A DNA stretch of 64,000 nt from Enterobacter ludwigii (GTDB lineage: Bacteria > Pseudomonadota > Gammaproteobacteria > Enterobacterales > Enterobacteriaceae), in NCBI RefSeq assembly GCF_001750725.1, contig NZ_CP017279.1, positions 2,666,001 through 2,730,000 of the forward strand, written 5' to 3'. The notes under the pieces are model-generated. The model was not told the DNA's origin, did no database searches, and saw only the letters and a program-made list of their open reading frames with translations. How positions within the stretch are numbered: position 1 is the first letter of the stretch; the number at the start of each line of letters is the position of its first letter. Below, one piece after another: positions 51,795-60,961 of the stretch. The position numbers and the translations under genes are program-made.

Positions 51795-53342
51795 TTATGC
51801 CGCGTTGAGGGCGTTGTGGTTGATGGCCATCATCGTCATCAGCCGCTCTTCGTTAGCGTCGTCGCCGTGGATCTCACCGGTCACCCGGCCTTCACTGAGC
51901 GTGATGATCCGATCGGATACCGCCATCACTTCAGGCAGATCGGAGGAGATCACGATCACCGCCACGCCCTGTTTGGCCATATCAAACAGCACCTGGTGTA
52001 CTTCCGACTTGGTGCCCACGTCGATACCGCGCGTCGGCTCATCGACAATCAGCACCCGAGGGTTCAGCGCCATGCAGCGCGCCAGGATAACTTTCTGCTG
52101 GTTACCGCCGGAGAGCTTGCGCACCTCCTGCGCGCTGTTGACCATTTTGATCTGCAGCGCCTTGCGGTAGGACTCAATCAGATCGTCCTCTTTGCGGGTA
52201 TTCACAAACCAGCGCCACTGCATCAGAGAAGAGAGACTGGAGAGCGAAAGGTTGTCGCGAATCGATAACCCCAGCACCGCCCCCTCTTTCTTGCGATCTT
52301 CCGGGACCAGCGCGATGCCCTGCTCAAGGGCGTACATCGGGTCGCGCGGTTGATACGGGACGCCGTCCAGTTCAAAGCTGCCCGAGGTAAAGGCATCCGC
52401 CCCGAACAGGCAGCGCGCCACTTCGGTGCGCCCTGCACCCACCAGGCCGGCAATGCCCAGTACTTCTCCGGCGTGGACATGGAAGCTAATGTCATGCAGG
52501 GCAATGCCGTGCGGATCCAGCGGCGGTTTTTCGCGGCTCAGCCCTTTTACTGCCAGACGAACCGGCTTGTTTTCATGATGGGTTTCGCTGGCGGGACGAC
52601 GATTAAAGGCCACGTCACGCCCTACCATCAGACGGATCAGCTGCTCGACATTGGTTTGCGCCACGGCGCCACTGCCGGTGAAACGGCCGTCCTGGAAAAC
52701 GGTAAAGCGATCGCAAAGCTGGAAAACTTCGTGCAGTCGGTGGGTAACGTAAATAATGCTCACCCCCCGGTTTTTCAGCTCGCGCACCACGCGGTGCAGG
52801 CTTTCCACCTCGCTGTCGCTCAGCGCCGCGGAGGGTTCATCCATGATGATCAGCCTGGCGTTCAGCGTCAGCGCCCGGGCAATCTCGACCATCTGCTGCT
52901 GGGCTACGCTCAGACGGGCGACAGGCGTGGTTGGCGCAACGTTCAACTGCAGATAATCGAGGATCACCTGCGCCTCCTGGTTCACCGCTTTTTCGTCGAC
53001 AATCAGGTTACGTTTACGCGGCTCGCGCCCGAGAAACATGTTTTCCGCGACGGTCATATTGGGCAGCAGGTTAAATTCCTGATAGATAGTGATAATGCCC
53101 TTGTTCTGCCGCTCAACCGGTGAATCGTCCACCGGCAGCGTGTCGCCGTTGAACCAGATATCCCCGCGCGTTTGCGGCTGTGCGCCCGCCAGGGCTTTCA
53201 GCAGCGTGGATTTCCCCGCTCCGTTCTCACCCAGCAGCGCGTGGATCTCCCCGGCACCGACGGTGAGCTGTGCGCTGCTCAGCGCCCAGACGCCAGAAAA
53301 GCTTTTTGCCAGGTCGGTCACTTTCAGTAAGGGTTGCGACAT
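51795..53342 (-). CDS. Sugar/inositol ABC transporter ATPase (two ABC domains)
   Basis: 515-residue RbsA-type ATPase with two ABC modules. The first has a full Walker A (LLGENGAGKSTLLKAL), a VARLSVAQQQMVEIARAL signature and Walker B IIMDEPSA. The second has a degenerate Walker A (GLVGAGRTEVARCLFG), an intact signature LSGGNQQKVILARC and Walker B VLIVDEPTRGID. This asymmetry is normal for the family. It powers the importer formed with the neighbouring permease and binding protein. Confidence 0.93.
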   Translation of the reverse strand: MSQPLLKVTDLAKSFSGVWALSSAQLTVGAGEIHALLGENGAGKSTLLKALAGAQPQTRGDIWFNGDTLPVDDSPVERQNKGIITIYQEFNLLPNMTVAENMFLGREPRKRNLIVDEKAVNQEAQVILDYLQLNVAPTTPVARLSVAQQQMVEIARALTLNARLIIMDEPSAALSDSEVESLHRVVRELKNRGVSIIYVTHRLHEVFQLCDRFTVFQDGRFTGSGAVAQTNVEQLIRLMVGRDVAFNRRPASETHHENKPVRLAVKGLSREKPPLDPHGIALHDISFHVHAGEVLGIAGLVGAGRTEVARCLFGADAFTSGSFELDGVPYQPRDPMYALEQGIALVPEDRKKEGAVLGLSIRDNLSLSSLSSLMQWRWFVNTRKEDDLIESYRKALQIKMVNSAQEVRKLSGGNQQKVILARCMALNPRVLIVDEPTRGIDVGTKSEVHQVLFDMAKQGVAVIVISSDLPEVMAVSDRIITLSEGRVTGEIHGDDANEERLMTMMAINHNALNAA

Positions 53343-53396
53343 CGGTCTGCTCCTCCTTAATAGTGAGCCGCCACCTGCGCGGCGGCTCCGGATAAA

Positions 53397-54326
53397 TCAG
53401 TTACCGGCCTCACTGATGCGCTCAGCCTGCTGCAGATTTTCTTTGGTGATAAGCGTTGGCGGGTAGTCCGCGCCGGTGATGGCTTTCTTCTCACGCACGT
53501 TGGCCACCAGCTGGCTCATCGCCGTTTGTACCGCGAAGCCCGGGCGCTGATCCGCCGTGACCGCCAGCCAGCCGTCGCGCACGCGCGCCAGCGCCTCAGG
53601 GACCGCATCAAAGCCGGTCACCAGAATTTCGCCAGGCTTCACGCCCTGGCCCTGCAGCGCTTCAATTGCGCCCAGTGCCATGTCGTCATTGGCGGAGAGG
53701 ATCACCTGTGGGCGTTTCGGCAGTGACGGCAGAACGCTTTCCACAATGCGCATCCCTTCAGAACGCATCCAGTTGCCGGTCTGATCGGCAACGATCTTGT
53801 ACTTGTCCCCGCCCGCCTTCAGGCTGTCGCGGATCCCTTTGGTACGTTCAATGTTGGAGGAGGAACCTGGCTGGCCGGTGAGCAGAATAATGTCTGCCCC
53901 GTTGGGGAATTTGCTTTTAACGAAGTCGCCAATCGCCTGGCCGCCTTTGTAGTTGTTAGCACCAAAATGCGGCACCTTCTTCTGGCTGTCGACGGAGCGG
54001 TCAAGCGTCACAACGGGCAGATTCGCATCCTGAATTTCATCCACCGCGCTGGAGACGGCATTGACGTCATTCGGGGAGACGATGAACCCCTGCGCACCAC
54101 GGGTGATGGCGTTTTCCAGGTCAGCGACCTGTTTCGGCGAGCTGCCCTGCCCGTCCAGTACCTGAAGCTTTACGCCCATCTCTTTTGCGGCTTTTACCGC
54201 AGTACGCTGCATGTGAACTTCAAACGGCATCGCCAGGTTTGGTGTACTGAAAACAATTTGCTCGTTTTCGGCCATTGCTGCCCCGGCGGTCATGGCGATG
54301 AGGGCGGCTAAGATCAATTTTTTCAT
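53397..54326 (-). CDS. Periplasmic inositol/sugar-binding protein
   Basis: 309-residue periplasmic binding protein of the ribose-binding (type I) family. It has a signal peptide MKKLILAALIAMTAGAAMA. The mature protein has two Rossmann-like lobes: PNLAMPFEVHMQRTAVKAA at the start, the hinge and ligand stretch SPNDVNAVSSAVDE, VVTLDRSVD, and C-terminal ILVTGFDAVPEALARV. First gene of the ABC importer, with the ATPase 54 bases downstream. The ligand is inferred from the iol operon. The start at 54326 is the only one opening into the signal peptide. Confidence 0.92.
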   Translation of the reverse strand: MKKLILAALIAMTAGAAMAENEQIVFSTPNLAMPFEVHMQRTAVKAAKEMGVKLQVLDGQGSSPKQVADLENAITRGAQGFIVSPNDVNAVSSAVDEIQDANLPVVTLDRSVDSQKKVPHFGANNYKGGQAIGDFVKSKFPNGADIILLTGQPGSSSNIERTKGIRDSLKAGGDKYKIVADQTGNWMRSEGMRIVESVLPSLPKRPQVILSANDDMALGAIEALQGQGVKPGEILVTGFDAVPEALARVRDGWLAVTADQRPGFAVQTAMSQLVANVREKKAITGADYPPTLITKENLQQAERISEAGN

Positions 54327-54357
54327 TATTATGTCTCTCTGTGTAGGGTTGTTGTGT

Positions 54358-55344
54358 TTAGAGGACGATCTCACGCTGGCTACGCAGGGATTCCAGCGCT
54401 TTATCCGCCAGGTACAGCGCACGTTCACCATCATCGCCGCTACAGTCAGGCGTCGCTTCGCCGCGCAGCACCGCAACAAAGTGTTCCCATTCCGCGGCGT
54501 AAGCGGATTTGTAGCGCTGCAGGAAGAAGTGTTCCGGCAGCGCGCCGGTGCAGCCCTGTTTGCCGTAGTGCTGCACCTGATTTTCAAGAATATTGCCCGC
54601 GCACAGCAGGCCCTCTGAGCCGTGCAGCTCCAGGCGCTGGTCGTAGCCGTAAGAAGAGCGGCGGCTGTTGACGATGGTCGCCATCGCGCCGGAGGCATAC
54701 TTCAGTACGATAAACGCGGTATCGATATCCCCCGCCTCGCCAATCGCCGGATCAACCAGATTGCTGCCCTGGGCATACACCGACACCGGCTCTTCGCCCA
54801 TGATGAAGCGCGCCATATCAAAATCGTGAATGGTCATGTCGCGGAACATACCGCCGGAAACGCGCACATATTGCGCCGGTGGCGGGGACGGGTCGCGGGA
54901 GATAATCAGCAGCGATTCGGGCTTACCGATCCGCCCGGCCTGCACCTCGGTTTTGACCCGGCGAAACTGCGGGTCAAAGCGGCGGTTAAAACCGATAAAC
55001 AGCGGTACGTTGTACTCGTTAACCACTTTCAGGCAGTCGCGCACGCGGGCAAGATCCAGGTGTACCGGCTTTTCACAGAAGATCGCTTTGCCGTGGCGGG
55101 CGGCCATCTCAATCAGATCCGCGTGGGTGTCCGTCGCAGACGCGATCAGCACGGCATGAACGTTTGGGTCGCTCATCGCGTCCTCCAGGCTCTGCAGACG
55201 AGCCTGATATTGCGTGGCGAGGCGGGTGGCAAATTCCTGATTCGGGTCGACCACAGACCAGAGCGTGGTCTCACTGTGGCTGGCGATGTTAGCTGCATGT
55301 ACCTGGCCAATTCGGCCAGCGCCCAGTAAAGCAATGTTAAACAT
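54358..55344 (-). CDS. iolG: myo-Inositol 2-dehydrogenase IolG
   Basis: 328-residue Gfo/Idh/MocA-family enzyme that oxidises myo-inositol to scyllo-inosose with NAD, the first catabolic step. NAD-binding motif IALLGAGRIGQVHA; catalytic Lys in EKPVHLDL; the GFNRRFDPQF and IHDFDMARFIMGEEP stretches are typical of inositol dehydrogenase. It begins the long iolG-to-iolB transcript, 31 bases before the binding-protein gene. A 290-base promoter region with a shared IolR-like motif and a CRP-like site lies upstream. Confidence 0.93.
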   Translation of the reverse strand: MFNIALLGAGRIGQVHAANIASHSETTLWSVVDPNQEFATRLATQYQARLQSLEDAMSDPNVHAVLIASATDTHADLIEMAARHGKAIFCEKPVHLDLARVRDCLKVVNEYNVPLFIGFNRRFDPQFRRVKTEVQAGRIGKPESLLIISRDPSPPPAQYVRVSGGMFRDMTIHDFDMARFIMGEEPVSVYAQGSNLVDPAIGEAGDIDTAFIVLKYASGAMATIVNSRRSSYGYDQRLELHGSEGLLCAGNILENQVQHYGKQGCTGALPEHFFLQRYKSAYAAEWEHFVAVLRGEATPDCSGDDGERALYLADKALESLRSQREIVL

Positions 55345-55391
55345 AACGGCTCCCGGTGTTGGTGAATGCTGTGAACTAACGACCCCTTAAA

Positions 55392-55407
55392 TAAAACATT
55401 TATTTCA
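55392..55407. promoter_or_regulatory. Candidate IolR operator upstream of iolG
   Basis: TAAAACATTTATTTCA fits the pattern TRAAACANNTATTYCA shared with the site upstream of iolA (59126-59141). It lies 48 bases before the iolG start codon. Confidence 0.55.
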
Positions 55408-55476
55408 TTTTTATAAATAGTGAAAATTATATTTTTGAGTGCGGGTTAACACTTTTGAGATGATTGAGATAAATTT

Positions 55477-55492
55477 TGTTATCAATATCACA
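55477..55492. promoter_or_regulatory. Candidate CRP site upstream of iolG
   Basis: TGTTATCAATATCACA has one mismatch to TGTGA-N6-TCACA and AT-rich flanks. It lies about 133 bases upstream of the iolG start. Carbon catabolite control of inositol genes would be expected. Confidence 0.4.
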
Positions 55493-55557
55493 ACATTGCA
55501 GCCGCTCCGTGATGCACTTGCCACAGGAACACAGGAGACAAAATGGCGACAGGTGTG

Positions 55558-55580
55558 CCCTCTCCCGTGGCGGGAGAGGG
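55558..55580. repeat. CCCTCTCCC/GGGAGAGGG hairpin repeat, copy 4
   Basis: Perfect 9-bp stem CCCTCTCCC / GGGAGAGGG with loop GTGGC, 55 bases downstream of the iolD stop. Same family as the copies at 11971, 19749 and 27601; possibly the end of the iolA-iolD transcript. Confidence 0.75.
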
Positions 55581-55634
55581 TGAGAATGAAGGCAGTGAAA
55601 AATGAAATGAAAATTTCGTTATGGCGGGAAATAC

Positions 55635-57560
55635 TTAATACTGGCGAGCTTTTTTCACCTGCGCCTGGGTTTGCTCGGCGGCTTTGCGCACCGCAGACGA
55701 TCCCGCGACCTGCGCATCACCGGTTCGCCACCATGACGCGTAATCATGGGTCATGGTTTTTGGCAGCACTTTGATATCCAGCAGCGTTGGGCCAGGATGC
55801 GCCCGCGACGCCTCCAGCGCCGCCAGCAGACTCTGCTCGTCATGGACCCGCCACGCGCGACAGCCGTAGCTTTCCGCGTTCTGGGCGAAATCGACTTTTA
55901 CCAGCGGCCCGTCAAGCCGGCCTGAATCTGGATTTCGATGACGGTTTTCCGTACCGAAGCTCCCCATCCCGTGCCCCATCTGCAGGTTATTAATGCAGCC
56001 GAAGCTGGCATTATCAAACAGCAGGACGGTGACGTTGATCCCCTCCTGCACCGCGGTTTGTAGCTCGGAGTGCAGCATCATGTAGGAGCCATCCCCCACC
56101 ATGGCGTAAACCGGCTGATGCGGGCTGGCAAGCTTCGCGCCTATCGCCGCCGCAATCTCATACCCCATGCAGGAGTAGCCGTACTCCAGGTGGTAACTGT
56201 CCGGCGTCTTCACCTGCCAGAGGCGCTGTAAATCCCCGGGCAGCGATCCGGCCGCGCCCACGACGATGGCGTTATCTTCGATATGTTGATTGATAAGCCC
56301 CAGCACCCGCGTCTGGGTCAGGCGGGTGTTGAGCGCCTCACCGTATTCCGCCAGCTGCACATCAAGGTGCCCTGCCACTTCAGGCGCATCGTCGGGATGC
56401 CACTGACGGCCCCATAAGCGCTGGCACTCCGCATGCCAGGCAGATTTCGCCTGAGCGATCTCCTCTCCCCAGTGGCTTCGGTACGCCGGGAGCGCCTGCG
56501 TTAACGCGTGCAGCCCGGTTTGCGCATCGGCAATCAGCGCCGTGGCATCCAGTTTCAGAGCATCAAACTCGGCGACGTTCAAAAGCAGGAACTCGACGTC
56601 CGGATGGGAAAAGAGCGCTTTAGAGCCAGTGGTAAAGTCCGTCAGGCGCGTGCCGATGCCAATCACCAAATCCGCCCTGGGTGCAAGCTGGTTAGCGGCC
56701 ATTCCGCCCGTCACACCGATCCCCCCCAGATTAAGGGGGTGATCGCTTACCAGCGCCCCCTTTCCGGCCTGGGTTTCGGCAAACGGCAGCTGCAGCGTCT
56801 CGACAAATTCCCGAAATGCCTCATGCGCGCCGGAATAACGCACGCCCCCGCCACACACCACCAGCGGACGGCGTTTACGGGCAATCAACGCCTGTGCCTG
56901 GGCCAGACGCTGGGGGTCAGGCGGACGGCGTTCAATGTGATGCACGCGACGCGCAAAGAAGCTCAAGGGATAATCCCAGGCTTCGCCCTGTACGTCCTGC
57001 GGCAGGCAAATGGTCACTGCCCCCGTCGCTGCGGGGTCAGTAAGCGTACGCATCGCATTTAACATCGCGCTCATTAACTGTTCCGGACGGTTAATGCGGT
57101 CCCAGTAGCGTGAAACGGGACGGAAGCAGTCGTTGGTGCTGATACTGAGATCGTGGTACTGCTCGATTTGCTGCAAAACCGGATCGGGCTGGCGGCTGGC
57201 ATAGATATCCCCTGGTAACAGCAGGAGCGGAATGCGGTTCGCGGTGGCGGTCGCCGCGGCCGTCACCATATTAGCCGCGCCGGGCCCGACGGATGAGGTG
57301 ACGGCAAAAATGCGCCGACGGCGATGCTGTTTGGCGAATCCGGTCGCCATATGGGCGATGCCCTGTTCGTTACACCCCTGCATCACCTGCAGGTGGCCAG
57401 GATCCTGCTCCAGTGCCTGGCCGATACCCAGCACGTTGCCGTGACCAAAAATGGTCGCCACGCCCTCCACGAAGGGCGTTTCGTGTCCATCAATGGAGAC
57501 ATACTGTTGATTAAGGAATCTGACCAGGGCCTGAGCCATGGTCATACGTTCGGTTTGCAT
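55635..57560 (-). CDS. iolD: 3D-trihydroxycyclohexane-1,2-dione acylhydrolase IolD
   Basis: 641-residue ThDP-dependent hydrolase that opens the inositol ring to 5-deoxy-D-glucuronate. The ThDP-activating glutamate is Glu65 in [15 protein letters not shown], and the Mg-ThDP motif is [15 protein letters not shown] leading to LLFDNASFG. The central FAD-like domain is about residues 210-350 ([16 protein letters not shown]). It follows iolA by 11 bases and is co-transcribed with it. Confidence 0.95.
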   Translation of the reverse strand: MQTERMTMAQALVRFLNQQYVSIDGHETPFVEGVATIFGHGNVLGIGQALEQDPGHLQVMQGCNEQGIAHMATGFAKQHRRRRIFAVTSSVGPGAANMVTAAATATANRIPLLLLPGDIYASRQPDPVLQQIEQYHDLSISTNDCFRPVSRYWDRINRPEQLMSAMLNAMRTLTDPAATGAVTICLPQDVQGEAWDYPLSFFARRVHHIERRPPDPQRLAQAQALIARKRRPLVVCGGGVRYSGAHEAFREFVETLQLPFAETQAGKGALVSDHPLNLGGIGVTGGMAANQLAPRADLVIGIGTRLTDFTTGSKALFSHPDVEFLLLNVAEFDALKLDATALIADAQTGLHALTQALPAYRSHWGEEIAQAKSAWHAECQRLWGRQWHPDDAPEVAGHLDVQLAEYGEALNTRLTQTRVLGLINQHIEDNAIVVGAAGSLPGDLQRLWQVKTPDSYHLEYGYSCMGYEIAAAIGAKLASPHQPVYAMVGDGSYMMLHSELQTAVQEGINVTVLLFDNASFGCINNLQMGHGMGSFGTENRHRNPDSGRLDGPLVKVDFAQNAESYGCRAWRVHDEQSLLAALEASRAHPGPTLLDIKVLPKTMTHDYASWWRTGDAQVAGSSAVRKAAEQTQAQVKKARQY

Positions 57561-57571
57561 AAAACCTCCTG

Positions 57572-59077
57572 TCAGCCCAGCGTCGGCATGGAGAACGCAG
57601 CGCCAGTCTCCTGCTGCATTTCCGGCCAGCGTGCGGTGATGGTTTTCATTCGGGTGTAGAAACGCACGCCGTCGTTGCCGTGGACATTCAGCGCACCAAA
57701 GATCGAACGCTTCCAGCCACCAAAACTGTGGAACGCCATCGGCACCGGGATCGGCACGTTCACCCCAACCATCCCCGCCTGCACCTCTTCGCAGAAGCGG
57801 CGCGCGCAGCCACCGTCACGGGTAAATATTGCCGAGCCATTACCATATTCATGCCGGTTAATCAGGTCCACCGCGCTGCTGTAATCTGCAACACGCACCA
57901 CAGAAAGTACCGGCCCGAAAATCTCTTCTTTATAAATGGTCATCTCCGGCGTGACGTCATCGAACAGCGTTGGTCCAACAAAATAGCCCTGCTCGTGGCC
58001 TTTCACGCTGAACCCACGGCCATCCACGCGCAGGCGGGCTCCCTGAGTTTCCCCGCTGTCGATATAGCCCAGCACTTTGTTACGGTGTGCCGAGGAGATA
58101 AGCGGCCCCATTTCGTTCTCTGGCGTCTGGTCCAGACCCGGTCCGACGCGCAGCGCGGCAATCTGTTTTTCCAGCCGGGAACAGAGTTCATCAGCAGTGT
58201 TATCCCCCACTGCCAGCACCACCGACAGCGCCATGCAACGTTCTCCCGCCGCGCCGAAGGCAGCGCCCATAATCGCGTTCGTCGCCATATCCATATCGGC
58301 ATCCGGCATTAAGATGCAGTGGTTTTTTGCCCCGCCCATTGCCTGACAGCGTTTACCGTGGGCGGAGGCGGTCTCGTAAATGTATTGGGCGATCGGCGTT
58401 GAACCGACAAAGCTCACAGCCTGCACGCGTGGGTCAGTCAGCAGCACGTCAACCGACTCTTTATCACCCTGCACCACGTTAAACACGCCGTCAGGCAGGC
58501 CGGCGTCTTTCAGCAGTTTTGCCAGCGCGAGCGCCAGAGAGGGATCTTTTTCCGACGGTTTCAGCACGAACGTGTTGCCGGTGGCCAGCGCAATCGGGAA
58601 CATCCACATCGGTACCATTGCCGGGAAATTAAACGGCGTGATCCCGGCACATACGCCGAGCGGCTGCATCAACGAGTGGCTGTCGACACCGGTGCCGACG
58701 TTAGCGGAGTGCTCACCTTTTTGCAGATGCGGGATGCCGCAGGCAAACTCCACCACTTCCAGGCCGCGGGTCAGCTCGCCCACCGCGTCGGAGAAGACTT
58801 TGCCATGCTCTTCGCTGATGATGCGGGCCAGGCGCTCCATGTTCTCTTCCAGCAGCGCTTTGAAGCGGAACATCACGCGTGCGCGTTTAAGTGGAGAATG
58901 ACGCGCCCAGCCAGGAAAAGCCTGCTGTGCTGCGGCAATCGCCTGTTCGGTTTCCTGTGCCGTACTCATCACCACCTGGCGGATCTGCTCTCCGGTGGCC
59001 GGGTTGAAGATTGCCTGAACGCGCTGGCCTGAACCGGTGACACACTCGCCGTGAATAAAATTCGCTACCGTCTCCAT
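57572..59077 (-). CDS. iolA: (Methyl)malonate-semialdehyde dehydrogenase IolA
   Basis: 501-residue CoA-acylating aldehyde dehydrogenase that converts malonate semialdehyde to acetyl-CoA and CO2, the final step of inositol breakdown. The catalytic Cys281 is in [10 protein letters not shown], the oxyanion Asn in [12 protein letters not shown], and the NAD-binding motif is [12 protein letters not shown]. It is the first gene of iolA-iolD. iolR is divergent, across a 278-base control region containing two motif copies. Confidence 0.95.
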   Translation of the reverse strand: METVANFIHGECVTGSGQRVQAIFNPATGEQIRQVVMSTAQETEQAIAAAQQAFPGWARHSPLKRARVMFRFKALLEENMERLARIISEEHGKVFSDAVGELTRGLEVVEFACGIPHLQKGEHSANVGTGVDSHSLMQPLGVCAGITPFNFPAMVPMWMFPIALATGNTFVLKPSEKDPSLALALAKLLKDAGLPDGVFNVVQGDKESVDVLLTDPRVQAVSFVGSTPIAQYIYETASAHGKRCQAMGGAKNHCILMPDADMDMATNAIMGAAFGAAGERCMALSVVLAVGDNTADELCSRLEKQIAALRVGPGLDQTPENEMGPLISSAHRNKVLGYIDSGETQGARLRVDGRGFSVKGHEQGYFVGPTLFDDVTPEMTIYKEEIFGPVLSVVRVADYSSAVDLINRHEYGNGSAIFTRDGGCARRFCEEVQAGMVGVNVPIPVPMAFHSFGGWKRSIFGALNVHGNDGVRFYTRMKTITARWPEMQQETGAAFSMPTLG

Positions 59078-59125
59078 CCTTAACCTCTCGCTGTTGATAC
59101 GTGACTGTTACCTGAACACTATATA

Positions 59126-59141
59126 TGAAACAAATATTCCA
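59126..59141. promoter_or_regulatory. Candidate IolR operator upstream of iolA
   Basis: TGAAACAAATATTCCA, a TGAAA-N6-TTCCA near-palindrome, 49 bases before the iolA start. It matches the site upstream of iolG at 12 of 16 positions. Confidence 0.6.
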
Positions 59142-59258
59142 TTTTAAGTTGAAATAAAATAAATGATGATTATTGTGATCAAGGATGGATTTTTATGTTA
59201 ACAGCCACCATCACCGGTGCAGCCTGCGCTATTAAGGCATTTCAGGCGTTGAAATGCG

Positions 59259-59274
59259 TGAAGCTTCTGTTTCA
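59259..59274. promoter_or_regulatory. Candidate IolR operator near iolR
   Basis: The minus-strand reading TGAAACAGAAGCTTCA shares the TGAAACA half with the iolA site and ends TTCA. It lies 82 bases before the iolR start, suggesting autoregulation. Confidence 0.5.
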
Positions 59275-59355
59275 TTTTTGAGGCCAGATGGACGGCCGGC
59301 ATTTAAAAGACGCGGTTTTGCGTTTAGAATCATAAAACTATGCATAGGGGGTAAA

Positions 59356-60186
59356 ATGACCACAGCAACCAGCCTGAATGAGCTGCAGCAGCAAATCCGC
59401 GATCGCTACGATAGCCTGAGCAAGAGGCTGCAGCAGGTCTCCCGCTATGTGCTGGATAATACCAACAGCGTGGCCTTTGATACGGTCGCCGTCATTGCCG
59501 AGCGTGCCGATGTGCCGCCGTCAACGCTGATCCGTTTTGCCAATGCTTTTGACTTCACCGGTTTCAACGAGATGAAACAGCTGTTTCGCATGAACCTGGT
59601 GGAAGAGACCGCCAGCTACAGTGACCGCGCCCGGCTGTTTCGCGAAATGGAAAGCCAGGCCGTCCCGGAAACCCCGCTCGATATTCTGCAGGAGTTCGCC
59701 CGTTCAAATGCGCAGGCCCTCCAGCAGCTGGCCGCCCGCGCCGAGCCGGAGATGCTGGAGCGCGCCGTACAACTGTTGGCCGACGCCGACACAATCTATA
59801 TCGCCGGGTTACGCCGCTCGTTTAGCGTCGCCGCCTATCTGACCTACGCCCTGAGCCACCTGGAGTGCCGCCCTATTCTGCTCGACGGAATGGGGGGGAT
59901 GCTGCGTGAGCAGATCAACCGCATCAAGGCGCAGGACATCGTGGTATCGATCAGCTTCTCGCCGTATGCGGAAGAGACGGTGATGGTCAGCGAAACCGCC
60001 GCCAGCGTCGGCGCGCGGCAGATTGTGATCACCGACAGCCAGATAAGCCCGCTGGCCACCTTCAGCGATCTCTGTTTTGTGGTGAAAGAGGCGCAGGTTG
60101 ACGCGTTTCGCTCGCAGTCGGCGACGCTGTGCCTCGTACAGTCGCTGGTGGTAGCGCTGGCATATCGGCTGGGCAGTGGGAAGTAA
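59356..60186 (+). CDS. iolR: RpiR-family inositol regulator IolR
   Basis: 276-residue RpiR-family repressor. The N-terminal helix-turn-helix (about residues 15-85) reads RLQQVSRYVLDN and AERADVPPSTLIRFANAFDFTGFNEMKQ. A C-terminal SIS sugar-isomerase-like domain (about 120-265) has IYIAGLRRSFSVAAYLTYAL and DIVVSISFSPYAEETV. In Salmonella IolR represses the iol genes and is released by an inositol-derived ligand. The start MTTATSLNEL (59356) has AGGGGG upstream; the longer in-frame form runs through a candidate operator and is unlikely. It is the last gene before the island boundary. Confidence 0.92.
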   Translation: MTTATSLNELQQQIRDRYDSLSKRLQQVSRYVLDNTNSVAFDTVAVIAERADVPPSTLIRFANAFDFTGFNEMKQLFRMNLVEETASYSDRARLFREMESQAVPETPLDILQEFARSNAQALQQLAARAEPEMLERAVQLLADADTIYIAGLRRSFSVAAYLTYALSHLECRPILLDGMGGMLREQINRIKAQDIVVSISFSPYAEETVMVSETAASVGARQIVITDSQISPLATFSDLCFVVKEAQVDAFRSQSATLCLVQSLVVALAYRLGSGK

Positions 60187-60195
60187 CGGAGAATA

Positions 60196-60223
60196 AAAAA
60201 CCCCCTGCGCAAGCAGAGGGTTT
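60196..60223. terminator. Bidirectional terminator, iolR and former guaA
   Basis: Hairpin ACCCCCTGC / GCAGAGGGT with a 4-base loop and one mismatch. On the minus strand it ends in TTTTTTATT, an excellent intrinsic terminator, though no minus-strand gene now lies directly upstream. I infer that it was the guaA terminator, now separated from guaA by the island. Confidence 0.75.
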
Positions 60224-60243
60224 GGGGTGATATCAGGGGAAAA

Positions 60244-60255
60244 TCATTCCCACTC
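60244..60255. other. Candidate attL: guaA 3'-end core
   Basis: Minus-strand GAGTGGGAATGA encodes Glu-Trp-Glu-stop, the last residues of GuaA (E. coli GuaA ends TIEWE). In E. coli guaA follows yfgG on the minus strand, as this would. Upstream codons of guaA are missing: homology stops exactly after these 12 bases and AT-rich DNA follows. The guaA 3' end is a known integration site for genomic islands, so this is read as the left attachment site, with guaA and an integrase expected beyond the right edge. Confidence 0.7.
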
Positions 60256-60961
60256 TAATATAAACGATAACAAAAAAAAATTAAAAATCATTGGGATAGG
60301 ATTATCAATTCACTTAGCACCACAAAAAATACCATTTTACGAAAATTCTTTGCGCGGTCACGGCATTACTCATACGTTGTAGTCGTCGGCAACGGTAGAA
60401 TCTCGCCACCACCTACTGCATTACATAATTCGTCTTTTCACAAAGTCTTTGTGGTATCTGTAGGCAGCTTCAAATAACGGGTCGTAAAGACTATCTTTGC
60501 GTATCTCTTACAGTTCTGCACGTATGGAGCCAAAGCTACAAGATCAGCTGCGTTTTATTGCGTCACAGCCGAGCATTTCAGCGTCCCGCGAAGAGGCGTC
60601 TAAAACCAAGGTTTGGATCAAGTGATGCTTGAAAGTTGTGTCGGGACATAGAAGAGTGGCTTAATACACGAACAGAATGAGACAGACTGAGTTTCTGAGC
60701 TTTTAAAGAGACATGACTGGTGCTTGAGGTAAGTCTCGTAGAACCTGTTGTGATCCTTCGGGATAGACGCAGATCAGCCAAGTACGTGTAAGCATGGTTC
60801 ATAAGGCGCGCTCCTACGAGTTTCGTCCGCAATACACACGGTACATTTTTTACGCTTTGCCGAACATCAATAGATCAGTGTGACTGAATCAGGTACCATA
60901 GGGGAAAATGGTTATCTCGCGGAGAGATGAACCCGCTCATTTTCGTTGACTGGATTTTTTC
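60256..60961. other. Island left end without a clear gene
   Basis: About 700 bases, AT-rich at first. AAATCATT occurs at 60241-60248 and again at 60285-60292, which could be integrase arm sites. A 33-codon reading frame (60524-60625, MEPKLQDQLRFIASQ start) and a 19-codon frame (60927-60986, preceded by GGAG) exist but have no support beyond being open. No tRNA, insertion sequence or inverted-repeat end was recognised. The 19-codon frame overlaps the start of the next gene and could be a leader peptide. Confidence 0.45.

Larger units (their letters stand above)
55345..55634. promoter_or_regulatory. Promoter region between iolD and iolG
   Basis: 290 bases with no gene, AT-rich near iolG. It holds the IolR-like 16-mer TAAAACATTTATTTCA (55392-55407) close to the iolG start, a CRP-like TGTTA-N6-TCACA site (55477-55492), and a hairpin repeat at 55558. 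A separate promoter for the iolG run is likely, apart from read-through from iolA-iolD. Confidence 0.65.
59078..59355. promoter_or_regulatory. Divergent control region of iolA and iolR
   Basis: 278 AT-rich bases with promoters for both genes. It contains two candidate IolR operators (59126-59141 and 59259-59274) and a weak TGTGATCAAGG half site for CRP near 59174. No gene was seen. Confidence 0.65.

Noticed and set aside
59174..59189. CRP site TGTGATCAAGGATGGA between iolA and iolR
   Set aside because: Only the left half matches; the right half has three mismatches.
60244..60292. Tn7-like or transposon terminal repeats at the island edge
   Set aside because: Only a single 8-base direct repeat (AAATCATT) is present; no TnsB-type repeat array and no TGT end.
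60578..60832. 84-codon minus-strand frame at the island edge
   Set aside because: Ser/Arg-rich, no ribosome-binding site, no family resemblance.
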